NCBI RefSeq assembly: GCF_047496725.1
Contig: NC_132981.1
Coordinates: 9,846,501-9,910,500 of the forward strand
Direction: 5' to 3'
From: Anoplolepis gracilipes
Taxonomy: Eukaryota > Arthropoda > Insecta > Hymenoptera > Formicidae
Length of the DNA: 64,000 nucleotides
Position 1 is the first letter of the stretch. Every line of letters starts with the position of its first letter. The notes under the pieces are model-generated. The model had not been told where the DNA came from and did not search any database. It worked only from the letters and a program-made list of their open reading frames with translations. Both the position numbers and the translations under genes were made by a program. Positions 51,943 through 62,376 of the stretch are shown here, piece by piece.

Positions 51943-54546
51943 CCGCCATGCCGTTACACGTACCCATCAGTCCGACAGGCCATTACATCTAGACAGCCGG
52001 GTAACGCTAAAGCAGCGCAACATGCAGACCGAGTGCGACACGACGTGCAGCGTGTTTCGAGCACGCTGCACGCGAATTGCGCACGTATCTCGGCGAGAAT
52101 TTCACGTTGGGCTGCTTCACATTGTATCTGGCCTCACGTATTCCGCGCGCGACGTCCGCGTCCACGAGATGCTCGTAAAGATTAACACGTAAATGTCTCG
52201 ATTAACGCATAAACGCACGTAGATAGGTTCTAGAAGTTCACTTCAATATCGCACTTTTAATCAATTTCATCTCAAATTGTTGAGATTCTAAATCGCTATA
52301 AATAATAATAAGAATGCAATAAAATGTAATAAAGTCTCTTTTGTATAAACTGGACTTGTTTAAAAAAAATATATATTTACATATGTATACATATGACGTA
52401 TAATTATACAGTGAATGCTTTATGCACATTCTGATGCCGTAAAAAAAATTCATAACTCGCGCGACTCGCGTTTCTCATCATCTTATTTAACAGTTAGTAA
52501 AAGATTTGTTTATAGTATACACTTTACGACTAAAACACACCCGTCCCAAGTTTACGTTTACGCGGCGCGCGTTCCATAATCTGTGGCACCAATTAAACGC
52601 AATCCACGTCTGTTATTGTTATTCAACGACAAAGGGTCGTGCGGAGGGGGCCAGAGAAATCCAGACCTCTAGATCGTATAAACGGCACGACGTCTTTCTC
52701 CTTCTCTCTCTTCTACCCGCACGAAACGATGGGGACGCGCTTTGATACATTATTCATGGCCTCGCGACAAGTCGCGTTGCGTCCGAGACTTTTATATAAA
52801 TTTTTATAGGTCATACAGAAAGCAAGAGGGTTACGTCTTCGACAACAACTTCCTCATATCGATCGATCGGTGTATTATGTATACGTAATTTTCTACCATC
52901 AATAATTAATGTAGAAAACAAAGCGAGTGCTCTCAGCATACTTAACTATAATATTATATTATTTAAACCCAGTAATATTTAAAAAAATCATATATATTTT
53001 AATATATTGTTAATATTTCCAAATACGAGGAGACAATTTTAATATTATAGATTTTTTTTCATTATAAATATATTCTCTATAAAATAATTGAATAATATAA
53101 TCATATTCCACGTACAGAAAAATAGAGAGATATAGTCTTCGAGTTTAATGACAGATGAGATTGAAAAAACGTATCGATGTATGTCAAGTATCTCCGGATC
53201 AAGTTTGCTTTGAAAATACGAACGTTAGTTTCGATAAATATTCGGGGCAAGATTTAATAATAGCAAAGTCTGTCTCATTTTAATTTCCAGCTCTCAATCT
53301 TTTTCTGCTACTCAAAAAATTTCTCAGACTAGAATCCTTATTAAGAAAAAAAAAAACACGATGACGCTACCATTATTCACATTCTGTTTCTCGATCGTCG
53401 AATAACACGATCGCGATGCTCGAGGGATAGCACGCTCTTTCGTATACCGTGTGTCTCGAAAAACAGCACACAAGCGCTCGCGAATAACACGCGACCGCAA
53501 CATTAAGTACGCCTAACTATGCGTCAAAATTATTACCATCGTGCTAATCACCACGCCCCGCGAGAAAATGTATACCGCTCCTCGAGGCTCTCGTATTGCC
53601 CGATCCGCACTCTCGAGATTACGACCTCTGTCGTTGTTTGTGATTTGTACCGCTCCAAAGGCGGCCCGACTCTGAAGCGAGAAAGAACGAGAGAGAGAGA
53701 GAGAGAGAGAGAGAAAGAAAGAGATGCGCATGAACTGGCTCTAACACTGCCATAAACAAAGTGACCAAAGGGAATCGGACTAACTGGATCATAAATGCCA
53801 CAGAGCCGTTCTCTCTTCTTCTCTTCCTCTCTCTCTCTCTCTCTCTCTTTCTCTTCTCTGTTTCATTCGATATCGTGTAACGAACCCGCTCCGCGAGTAT
53901 CGGACACCCGGTATACAACGGAATCTCGTGCGCGAACGACGACGCGTCGAAGGATGTAAAAGCGTTAATGAAAGATACGATGTATGTAAAAACGGTCTAC
54001 CCTTCGTCCCGAATGTTTATCCAAGAACGACGTTGACGAAAGAATACAAACGTCTCGTGTTCGGCCGATGAGAAATGGGAATGATACTTTTTCTTTTTTT
54101 TTTTTTTTTTTTCTTTTTTTTACTTTTCAACATATTATTCATTCGCATTGATGTATAGATATGCCTATTTAACCGTATGTAAGAAAATATTACAAATGCG
54201 TGTTGTGGATATTAAATAACGTTTGTAATATTATTACACACAATAAAATTAAAACAGCATTAATAATAATTAAATAACATTGATACATTATTCATGTGCC
54301 TGTAATGTTAAATAATATTGATAACACTGGTTAATAAAAAGAACGTGGAGTAAAACGATATGTCAGATAATTCATTCATCACATTAGCGTAATAATTTGA
54401 TAAAGACTTAACAAAAAACAAACAACAAATATTTTATAACTAGTGCAAATAAATCAATTACATCATAAAATTGATTTACGATGGCAATTTGATTCTACGA
54501 CACTTACGACGAGAACTATCGATCGCGGGTCATGTAAGCATAAAAA

Positions 54547-54687
54547 TAAATTTTCACGAGCCGCTGAAACCGATTGAGCGACAAAAAGGACCACGTAACT
54601 AAAAATAAAGATATCAATTCGTCATTTTTGGTCACGTGATCCTTTTTATCGCTCAAACAATCAATTTCAGCGGCTCGTAAAAATTTA
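54547..54687. mobile_element. Short palindromic TA-flanked element
   Basis: A 137-bp core is almost entirely an inverted repeat. The left arm reads TTTTCACGAGCCGCTGAAAC, then GATTGAGCGA, AAAAGGA and CACGT. The right arm mirrors these blocks in reverse order up to 54685. Arms of about 52 bp differ by a few substitutions and small indels, around a ~35-nt centre. TA sits at both borders (54547-54548 and 54686-54687), in keeping with a very small Tc1/mariner-type MITE. Because TA is common in AT-rich DNA, the duplication is weak evidence. Confidence 0.7.
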
Positions 54688-55699
54688 CCTTAAAGCGTAG
54701 AGTGTTATCCGAAAAATAGTGCTGGCGAAATGCGATAATAGTTACTATCACAGCGTACTCAAGTACTTACTTTATTCATTTTTGAATAGATAGAAAAAAA
54801 AAGTTGTCACGGCGACCTCTACCACGCGATGTGATAGCGCGCCTAAATTCGCGCCCTTTTTACCTTCGAAAGAGACGACCAAACACGATTCTCATGCGAA
54901 TTATATTTAATATAATTATCGCGCATGACGAACACACCGGCATTTAATTAATCGCGATCGAAAATTGCGCGCTGTTCCTGCGGCGAGGAAAAAATCCCGG
55001 CGAGATAATAAATCCCATCGTATACACAATGGCTGGGCTAATGATCGGTCACGTTGCCGGATCGATGCACGTCATGCATTACACATTGCTCGGTACTCAC
55101 CGGTTTCGCGAAGAGAGAAAGCTCAATTAGCAATCCTGCGGTTCCATAGCGACGTTGATCCTACAACTTGTAAGTCCCGTGTCAAGTCCTACGAACCGGT
55201 ACTTGATGCACGAAACATGAAAGCCGTTGGTGTCGTGTCACTGCAACTTGACTGAGACGCACCGAATAACCAATAGAAATACCATAGAAATAAAATGTCC
55301 TTACGTTGATCGACCATAAAATCGCACTGACGAACGAAAACAGACGCGACGGACGATTACACTTGTAAATGAAGAACGCGCATAACTCTCGTTTGTTTAC
55401 GTGCGTACGCGAGCGCGAAAAAAGCAAAAGTAACCTCTCCCCTTCAAACGACTGGCAGCTAAACGCCGACTGAAAGCACGAGACGCTCACGACGTAGCTC
55501 CACGCTCCACGCGGCGTCTCTCTCCCACTCCCGCGGTGACGTAGTGCAAGCCGGTTTAAGGTTCGCGCAGTCGCCGCTAAGTTGGCGCCAGTCGACGCGA
55601 CGACATTGAAAGAAAATATAGAGGTGTTTATACATATATTGTTACGACAGTTGAATTTCTTCTGGACAAGAATGAAAGAAAAAGGAACTAAGGATTGAA
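54688..55699. other. Gene-free stretch, CpG-rich
   Basis: CpG-rich DNA with a GC-rich centre at 55430-55620. The longest frame in the window (177 codons, minus, 55182-55715) spans it. It has a hydrophobic first 20 residues but no recognisable domain and unbiased composition, so I do not call a gene. The GC-rich centre could be a promoter region, but I see no convincing TATA, initiator or downstream element. Confidence 0.45.
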
Positions 55700-56164
55700 G
55701 GATAAAAAAAAGCAACTACTATGCATTATTCGCGTCAAGATGAAACGATAGAAAAATGACGATAATAACATCTTAACTATTGTATGACAAATACACAGAA
55801 AATAAACATAATACAATAGAGATAAAAAGAAGCGAAATATCAAAATTAGTAGAGAAAAAATAATAAACAATCATGTATCTTTTATAATATTCCTTTCTAT
55901 GGATTAATTTTCACACTTAAACTTTTTATTTAGGATAAAAAAAGCAACTACTGTGCATTATTCGCATCAAGATGAAGCGATAGAAAAATGACGAAAATAA
56001 CATCTTAACTATTGTATGACAAATACACAGAAAATAAACATAATACAATAAAGATAAAAAGAAGCGAAATATCAAAATTAGTAGAGAAAAAATAATAAAT
56101 AATCATATATCTTTTATAATATTCTTTTTTATGGATTAATTTTCACACTTAAACTTTTTATTTA
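55700..56164 (+). repeat. Tandem duplication, unit 232 bp, two copies
   Basis: The block beginning GGATAAAAAAAGCAACTACT and ending CACACTTAAACTTTTTATTTA occurs twice, back to back. The second copy starts at about 55932 (for example GCAACTACT at 55712 and 55944). Roughly ten substitutions and one or two A-run length changes separate the copies, so the duplication is fairly recent. It is non-coding and AT-rich. Confidence 0.9.
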
Positions 56165-57192
56165 ACGATATGTCGGATTTTGATCTTTTTTAAAGCAATT
56201 AATAATATAACAAGTTTTGCTATAAATATAATATTATTGTTGCTTATAAATACAATTGAAACTGTGAATATGTTTTGCACTATAAATTTAGATACCAAAG
56301 TTTTACTTTTTGGATCGTAATTCAAAATTTATTAGCAGTAAAACATTTCACACTTCGGGGATTAGAGTTCGTTGAAGGGTGATATTCTTTACCTTTCAGA
56401 TATCAAAAGAAGCAAGAAGAAAGCATTCTCTTGTACATCTTTTAGATATTCAAAAAAAAAAAAATATTCCTTATTAAATATTCTTGCCACTAAAAGTTCC
56501 ATTTACTCCGTGGGTGACCTCGAGCGAAATAATCGTAAATAATTTCTAATGTATACATACGTGGAGAGCATACCGTTAGAAATTTCCCGTGGATACACGG
56601 TGAAACCTGAAGTACGTATGCTGAAGAAGTAATCGTCGTCGAGCGACAGAAAAGACCTCTTGAAACGCTATTCAACTGAGATCCAGCTCTCTTAGTTGTC
56701 CGTACTATATTAAGAGAGCTCGCCTTATTAACATGATGCCGGGAATTGACATCTGCTCGTTATTTTGTCGCAAAAGCATTCCGCGGAGAAATATACATTG
56801 CGTTATGAAATGGAGATAATTTCTAAATTATATTAATAATCTGTATTGTTTGGATTATTTCTGAAAGCATGCGCAGAGATTATGAAAAAATCTATAAGTA
56901 TATCTTCTAGTAAGTCATAATCAGCTTTTAGTCTTTCAGAAAGCAACATTTATAATAAACATCAACTAGAGTCAAATTGCATATTCTAACAGAAGGAAAG
57001 TATCGCGTTTATCGCATGCTTCATATTTAATCATTTAATCCGAGATATAATTAAATGCGAGCTTTCTGTAATACATATCTGTGAATTATTACAAAGAAAA
57101 AATTATATAAAATTTTTGATTTATTTAATGAGAAAGTTTCTTAGAAAAGATAGTTTTGTTAGAAACAAAAAAAGAAAATTAAAAAAGTATAC
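56165..57192. other. Gene-free AT-rich stretch
   Basis: No gene or repeat recognised. An A-run lies near 56453-56463 and a CpG-richer segment with a 61-codon minus frame lies at 56490-56675. Confidence 0.55.
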
Positions 57193-57420
57193 AAAAATGC
57201 ATAGAAATCGAAAGATGGAAAAGTACAAAAATGATTTTATAATAGAAATAATTTTTCTCTATTTAAAATATTGGAATCTATGATTGCAATCATATGAGAG
57301 AATGTTTTAATTCTCTCATATGATTGCAATCATAGATTCCAATATTTTAAATAGAGAAAAATTATTTCTATTATAAAATCATTTTTGTACTTTTCCATCT
57401 TTCGATTTCTATGCATTTTT
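57193..57420. repeat. Perfect palindrome, 111-bp arms, 6-nt loop
   Basis: The left arm 57193-57303 and right arm 57310-57420 are exact reverse complements at every base. They are separated only by GTTTTA (57304-57309). The arms start AAAAATGCATAGAAATCGAA and reach the loop at CATATGAGAGAAT. The match stops abruptly outside 57193 and 57420, with no target-site duplication. No related sequence was noticed elsewhere in the window. A transcript would fold into a 111-bp perfect hairpin. Perfect arms mean either very recent origin, ongoing correction between arms, or an artefact of sequencing or assembly. Confidence 0.95.
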
Positions 57421-58091
57421 TAGATTAAATTAAATATCAAAGGTCCAAAGGAATTCGTTCGAAATTGAAAATATATAGAAAAGAAAATACCTTGAAATAT
57501 ACAATACTATTAACACTTTTTTTATTCCTTTATTCATGTCCGTCACGCGGAAAATTGCTCCTCGACCGATCTCCGTGCTCAGAGTGTTCTCTGCTATCTT
57601 CTTGCCGCCGATAAACAGGAGCGAGATAAGCGACCAAGGGATAGGGACCTGTCATCCGTGACGAAGTACGTCCCGTTTCAAGGCTCGCTTCAAGGACGAT
57701 AACCCTCCGCAAACTGGAGTCGGTCTTCAGACTGGATCCGATCGAGAGAGGAAGAGAACAAGCGAGCAAGCTTCCCTTTTCTCCCATCTCTCTATATCTC
57801 TCTCCTCCTTCTTCTTCCCGATCTCGTCCTTATGTGCGTCTTATTTCGTGAACAGGATGATTACGCGTTTACGATCTAGGGCTCCCCGCGCTACCTGCTC
57901 CTGCTCCCGCTCCGTTGGAGTCGAAGGTGAATATATATTATCGGGAGAGTTCCTGCCAAGGCACTTCACGTAACGTAGCCGATCTCGCGTGAGCTACCTC
58001 GGTGGCAGAGACGAGAGAGGAAGGTTCAAGGACGAAGAAGGAGAATCGAAGAGCAGCACTTTTACTATATGAAAGGTTGCGTGGGGGGTCG

Positions 58092-58130
<39 letters not shown>

Positions 58131-61100
58131 TGCGCACACTTTGATGTGGTTGTGTGGAGACCGATAGGAAGAGCGTGTTGTGGAGGAGCGGTTTCGGGTC
58201 GGTATAATCCGAATTCGAAACCTGTTTCTGCCCCGTGGGTCAACAACAACATCCTCCTACATCCTACTCTTCCCCCCCTTCCCCGCGCCTCTCTCGATCC
58301 GCCCCCTCCGATCGGCGGGGCCCCGACCAGATGCACGAGCCACTTCCATCGAGAGCCCACGTATAAACTCCGGTGTCAAGTGCTCGGTGGCCGGTGGTTA
58401 CGTTATTTTCCCGAGTTTTATGACTTTATCTCGCATGCCGAGTGCCGCCCGAAACGCCGCAAATTTCAGCTCAACCAGGAAGCGTTGCGTAAAGATATGA
58501 ATGCACCGAGATGATTCGCAGATATGTTTACATGATCCTAAGGATACGTTTATTTTCTAAGATTTTTTTATGAGACGCGGTAGATCTCTAAAACAAACGG
58601 AAATAATTTTGAGATATTTCTTTTTCCTTTAAAATAGTTTATACGTAATAAAAAAAAAAAAAAAAAAAAATACTTTCTCTAAAAAGAGATTAAAAAGAAA
58701 ATTTTTATCAAACTTTTAGGATGATATGAATAAAAGAAAATAAAAAGAAAACACAAAATTTGTGATCTTTTTGTATCAATTTCAAAACACACACATAACT
58801 CAATGATCGGAATTTCGCTAGATTAAAAAAATGCACTAGATGCAACGCAATTAGTCTACTTTCTCTTTGGGCACCAAGTAAATTACAATCACGTCCCGCG
58901 GGATGTAGTTTATACATGTTCTGCGTGCTGAAATTAACTCCGCGACGAATCAATTAGCAACTCCCTTACGTGTAATTATTCGGATTTAAAGGGAACTCTC
59001 TCGCGCACAAGTTGATGTTCGACAGCCTTGTCTATATTTTGCTCCGCAGGAGGTATAATAATTTCCATCGCGAATATATTACTACATAAAAGTAAGTTAA
59101 AGTACTAAAATGGTATATGAAATCGCTTTTTATTGCAAATCTCTTACTTGCTTTTTATCTGACTCACTTTCTACATTTCGCGCAATGTACGTTGATTACT
59201 GATCAGCATTTGCAATCGATTGGAGAGATGCACTTTTATGCATTTCTACAATTCAATCCACGGCGTCTGAGATGCGAGCGAATTCTTTGAAAGATCTCTT
59301 AACGGAAAATTGCTCTTTGGAGCTAAAGTAAAGGAGCTCGAGTAGATTTACTATTTGTTTTATTGACAATATACGATCGTTAGAATATGATAAAATTTTA
59401 AAACAGAAGCAAGGGACAAAGCGTCGCTTTAAATATCTCGTCAAGTATCATTCAAATAATGCGGGTCGTTGTTCGCGTATTGTGCGTATAATTCGCCAAC
59501 GATAATGATCGTGAGAAAAAACTCTTTGTCACATTTTTAAATTATCAAAATTTTAAATTATATGTAATATTATAAATAACTCTATTATCACATACACATA
59601 CAGTTTCTCGAAAAATAAAGAAAAAAATAAAAAAAGATGTACAAGTATTATTTAAACAAAATTTTTAATGTAGAAAATAACAAAAATATACAAAAAATAA
59701 TAATAATAAATAAATAGATGAAAAATTTTTCAATATAGAAAAAGAAAGGTATCGTATTTTTTTTTTTTTTTTTTTTGTTTGAAAACTTTAAAGATATTTT
59801 TATAAATAGTGTAGATATACATGTACATGTACATATATATGTGAAAACATATCTGACAAAAGTGAACTCAATGAAAAATCCAATGAAAGCTTATTGCATA
59901 CGAATGAACTACATTCATAAAAACAGCTACATTCAAATATCTCTTGATTAATTACTTTTACTTAACATACATAAATCCTGTTACGTAACATAAATAAAGA
60001 GCTGAGATCAAATGGTATGATGCTGGTCATGGAATCAGTAAGCAAAATAAAGCACGTTGCAGCACGTTGTGTGATTATCCCAAAGTTGCTTCCACATCGT
60101 TTCGCCAGTGTGTATCTCAAAGACCTGTGGTCATAATTGCGCTTCTCGTATTAAGCATCTCACTATGAGAGATGACCTTATGGCCTCTTATCGGTGAACC
60201 GAACTCCGTTCTGACACAAGCATGTAACGAACATCGACCAATATACACATGCGACTACGCTACCGACAATAAACGACACAACATATGGATTTTATTTTAC
60301 GATTTTAATAACAATTATTTTTTCTAATTCTTCTAATTCTTCTAATTCTAAATTGAATAATATAATTTTCAAGAACTCAAGCAAACGATTGGTAAAGAAA
60401 ATAGAAAAATGATAAATCCTGTATTAAATTTTAATAAACGATTGGTCTGCGTCATTCTTATCTCTGAATAATTCTGATATGTTAAAGTGATTGAATGAAG
60501 ATGGATAGGCAAATGGATAGATAAAGCGACGTCATATTAATGTACAACAGTGCATTCAAACTTGATTGAAGGTAACTGAAGCGGTATCAGAAATGCAAAA
60601 TGATTAGCTTAAATCTTACAGTCGATTCAGGAACATCGTGCATGTCGGAGACAGCTCCGTAATGAAGATTAATATCTGTTAGAGCTTCGGCGCAAAGTAT
60701 CTCCGGAATCTATTAGGCTTAGCGAGATGTGCGGATAGAGCCTACACTAAGGTTCTCTGTCTTGGGAAGCATCGAAAAAAATGACGAGGGGAAAAGAAAG
60801 AGAGAGAGAGAGAGACAGAAATAATTACAGGGAAGGTCGTGTCCCGCAAGGTCGGAGGCGGTGGAAAAAGGAACCGATATATAATAACGTTTTCAGTATA
60901 TTTCAGTAAAAGTAGTCCGAACGTAAAATTGAATCGGAACAGTTAAGATGCCTGCCCGCAATTCCCGAACAAAGGATCTGTCGTTCGAAGCCTCGCAAGC
61001 CAATTCGATAAAATTTCTTAAACGTTTCTAAATTTTACCGCAATCTAATAAGAGAAGTACCTTCTCGGAAAGAAGTTATCGTGATTTGCACTGTATGTAT

Positions 61101-62040
61101 TAACATTATTTCACGGTTATTATTTTATCTCCGTAAAGAAAACATCGGCTATTAAATGTAGAAAGTCTATACGTCGTATTTTAAGTATACTATCCTATGT
61201 GTAATAATTTTTAATATACTTTCTCCAATAACGGACGCTCTTTTTACACAGCTAATTGATTTACAGATTGAGTATGCGTAACTCATTGAAATAGATTTTT
61301 TTTTCTTAAGAAAAGATGCAGCGCGAAATGAGAATAACAGCGCACGTGTTAGCAAGATGATGCAGCTTGCAATTGCGATCTGAGCATAACGAGGCTGTGA
61401 GATAAAAATATCGATAGTGATGGATGGGTAAGCGATTAGAGTCCCCGTCATTGGAAGTAATTTTCTTGGAACTTCGTTTTACGCGTCAAATGAGAAAGGG
61501 GTAAAGACGAATTTCGTACTGTTGCAGATTGATCGTAACATGTGGCAATCTTTTCATCTCGCAACGTCATGCGTGAACATAGTAGAAAAATGTAAAAAAA
61601 AAAAAAGAGTATGTGCAAAAAATATATTAAAAGGATACATTAAGCACGTTCTCGAAGAATAATGATGAAACATTTTGAAATCTTTTATGGATTTTAGTAA
61701 ATTCGAATCCATATTGCCTAACCAGATTATTTTTTTATATCATTAATCAATTTTCACGATATTAATTTTCCTCTCATGTTTATTAATTATTTTTCTCTAC
61801 AAATATAAGAAAATGAACTTCTAGCGAAATTATCGTACCTTATATTCATGAAATAATTATTACTTACAACACTATTAGCTATACAGTTAATTTGATCGAA
61901 CAACCGTGCAAGTGACGTAACATTATAATGCGAGTGAGCGTATTAAATAATATCTATTGATAAAAAAAATATATAAAACTTATAATAGAATATATACAAC
62001 ACAAAGTGAGCAAATAAGAACCGAGCACAAAAAACGGAGC
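57421..62040. other. Gene-free stretch with CpG-rich block at 57.5-58.5 kb
   Basis: The block 57530-58510 is GC-rich, with (CA)n at 58098-58124, a C-rich run near 58273-58310 and overlapping frames up to 170 codons on both strands. Several of these run through the CA tract (HTHTHT) and none looks like a protein. Poly-A at 58651-58670 and poly-T at 59757-59776 follow. A TTCTAATTC triple repeat lies near 60320-60346 and a short (GA)n near 60797-60813. Confidence 0.5.
58098..58124. repeat. (CA)13 microsatellite
   Basis: CA dinucleotides inside a GC-rich block, followed by GCACATGCGCAC. Confidence 0.9.
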
Positions 62041-62056
62041 ATGAATAAAAACTTAA

Positions 62057-62112
62057 TAAAAATCCTTTAATTAATTAAACGTTTTGGTTCTATTTCAGAC
62101 CATCTTCAATAA
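62057..62112 (-). ncRNA. Hammerhead-like motif on the minus strand (degenerate)
   Basis: On the minus strand the order is TTGAAGA, a TGGTC/GAACCA stem around TGAAATA, then AAAACG and a palindromic TTTAATTAATTAAA. This is the layout CUGANGA - stem II - GAAAC - next stem seen in hammerhead motifs of Penelope-like retroelements. Two core positions differ (U for the first C, A for the G of GAAA), so activity is not expected. A GGAGC/GCTCC pair flanks the motif further out. It has the same overall plan as the plus-strand motif at 39474. Confidence 0.35.
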
Positions 62113-62138
62113 ATAATCATACAAAAGGTCATGTGCTC

Positions 62139-62376
62139 CGACCTTACGTAATCCTTAACGTCTTAAAAAAAAATTATTTTTTCAACAATTGTCATGATGG
62201 TGATAACAGTTGACAAGTATGCTTTTCGTTTCCTTGCGTCATTCTGTCTCATTTATTTCACGTAAAACGTCATTTCTGCAATGTCGCATGGCTGCATTGG
62301 TGAAGATTCTTGCTAAGTGGAATTGTTCACGTTGCTCGCTTTTTATTTTGAAACATTAAGGATTACGTGAAGATCA
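62139..62376. repeat. Inverted repeat with exact 13-bp core
   Basis: ACGTAATCCTTAA (62146-62158) and its exact reverse complement (62356-62368) are extended on both sides by weaker matching to about 24 bp. The interior is non-coding. It starts about 25 bp beyond the hammerhead-like motif, so both may belong to one decayed retroelement. Confidence 0.6.

Larger units (their letters stand above)
46480..54546. other. Long gene-free stretch
   Basis: No gene recognised. It holds poly-A at 46913-46931 and 50309-50335, poly-T at 49047-49076 and 54099-54113, (TG)n at 51919-51942, (GA)n at 53689-53714 and (CT)n at 53825-53848. It also holds a TAAGG-type minisatellite at 50844-50915 and a GC-rich hairpin at 48007-48058. 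Minus-strand frames at 48142-48357 and 49109-49445 are non-repetitive, but I cannot place them in a family. Confidence 0.5.

Noticed and set aside
53689..53848. Opposed (GA)n and (CT)n tracts 110 bp apart as a functional inverted repeat
   Set aside because: Simple-sequence tracts pair by composition alone; intervening and flanking sequences do not match.
55182..55715. Longest ORF in the window (177 codons, minus strand)
   Set aside because: No domain, repeat or motif recognised. It runs from a GC-rich patch into AT-rich sequence with unchanged character, and overlapping frames are also open.
58002..58514. 170-codon plus-strand ORF
   Set aside because: It reads through a (CA)n tract (HTHTHT), overlaps long frames on the other strand, and sits in GC-rich DNA where stop codons are rare.
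60975..61000. CGTTCGAAGCC resembling a tRNA T-loop
   Set aside because: The surrounding sequence does not fold as a cloverleaf.
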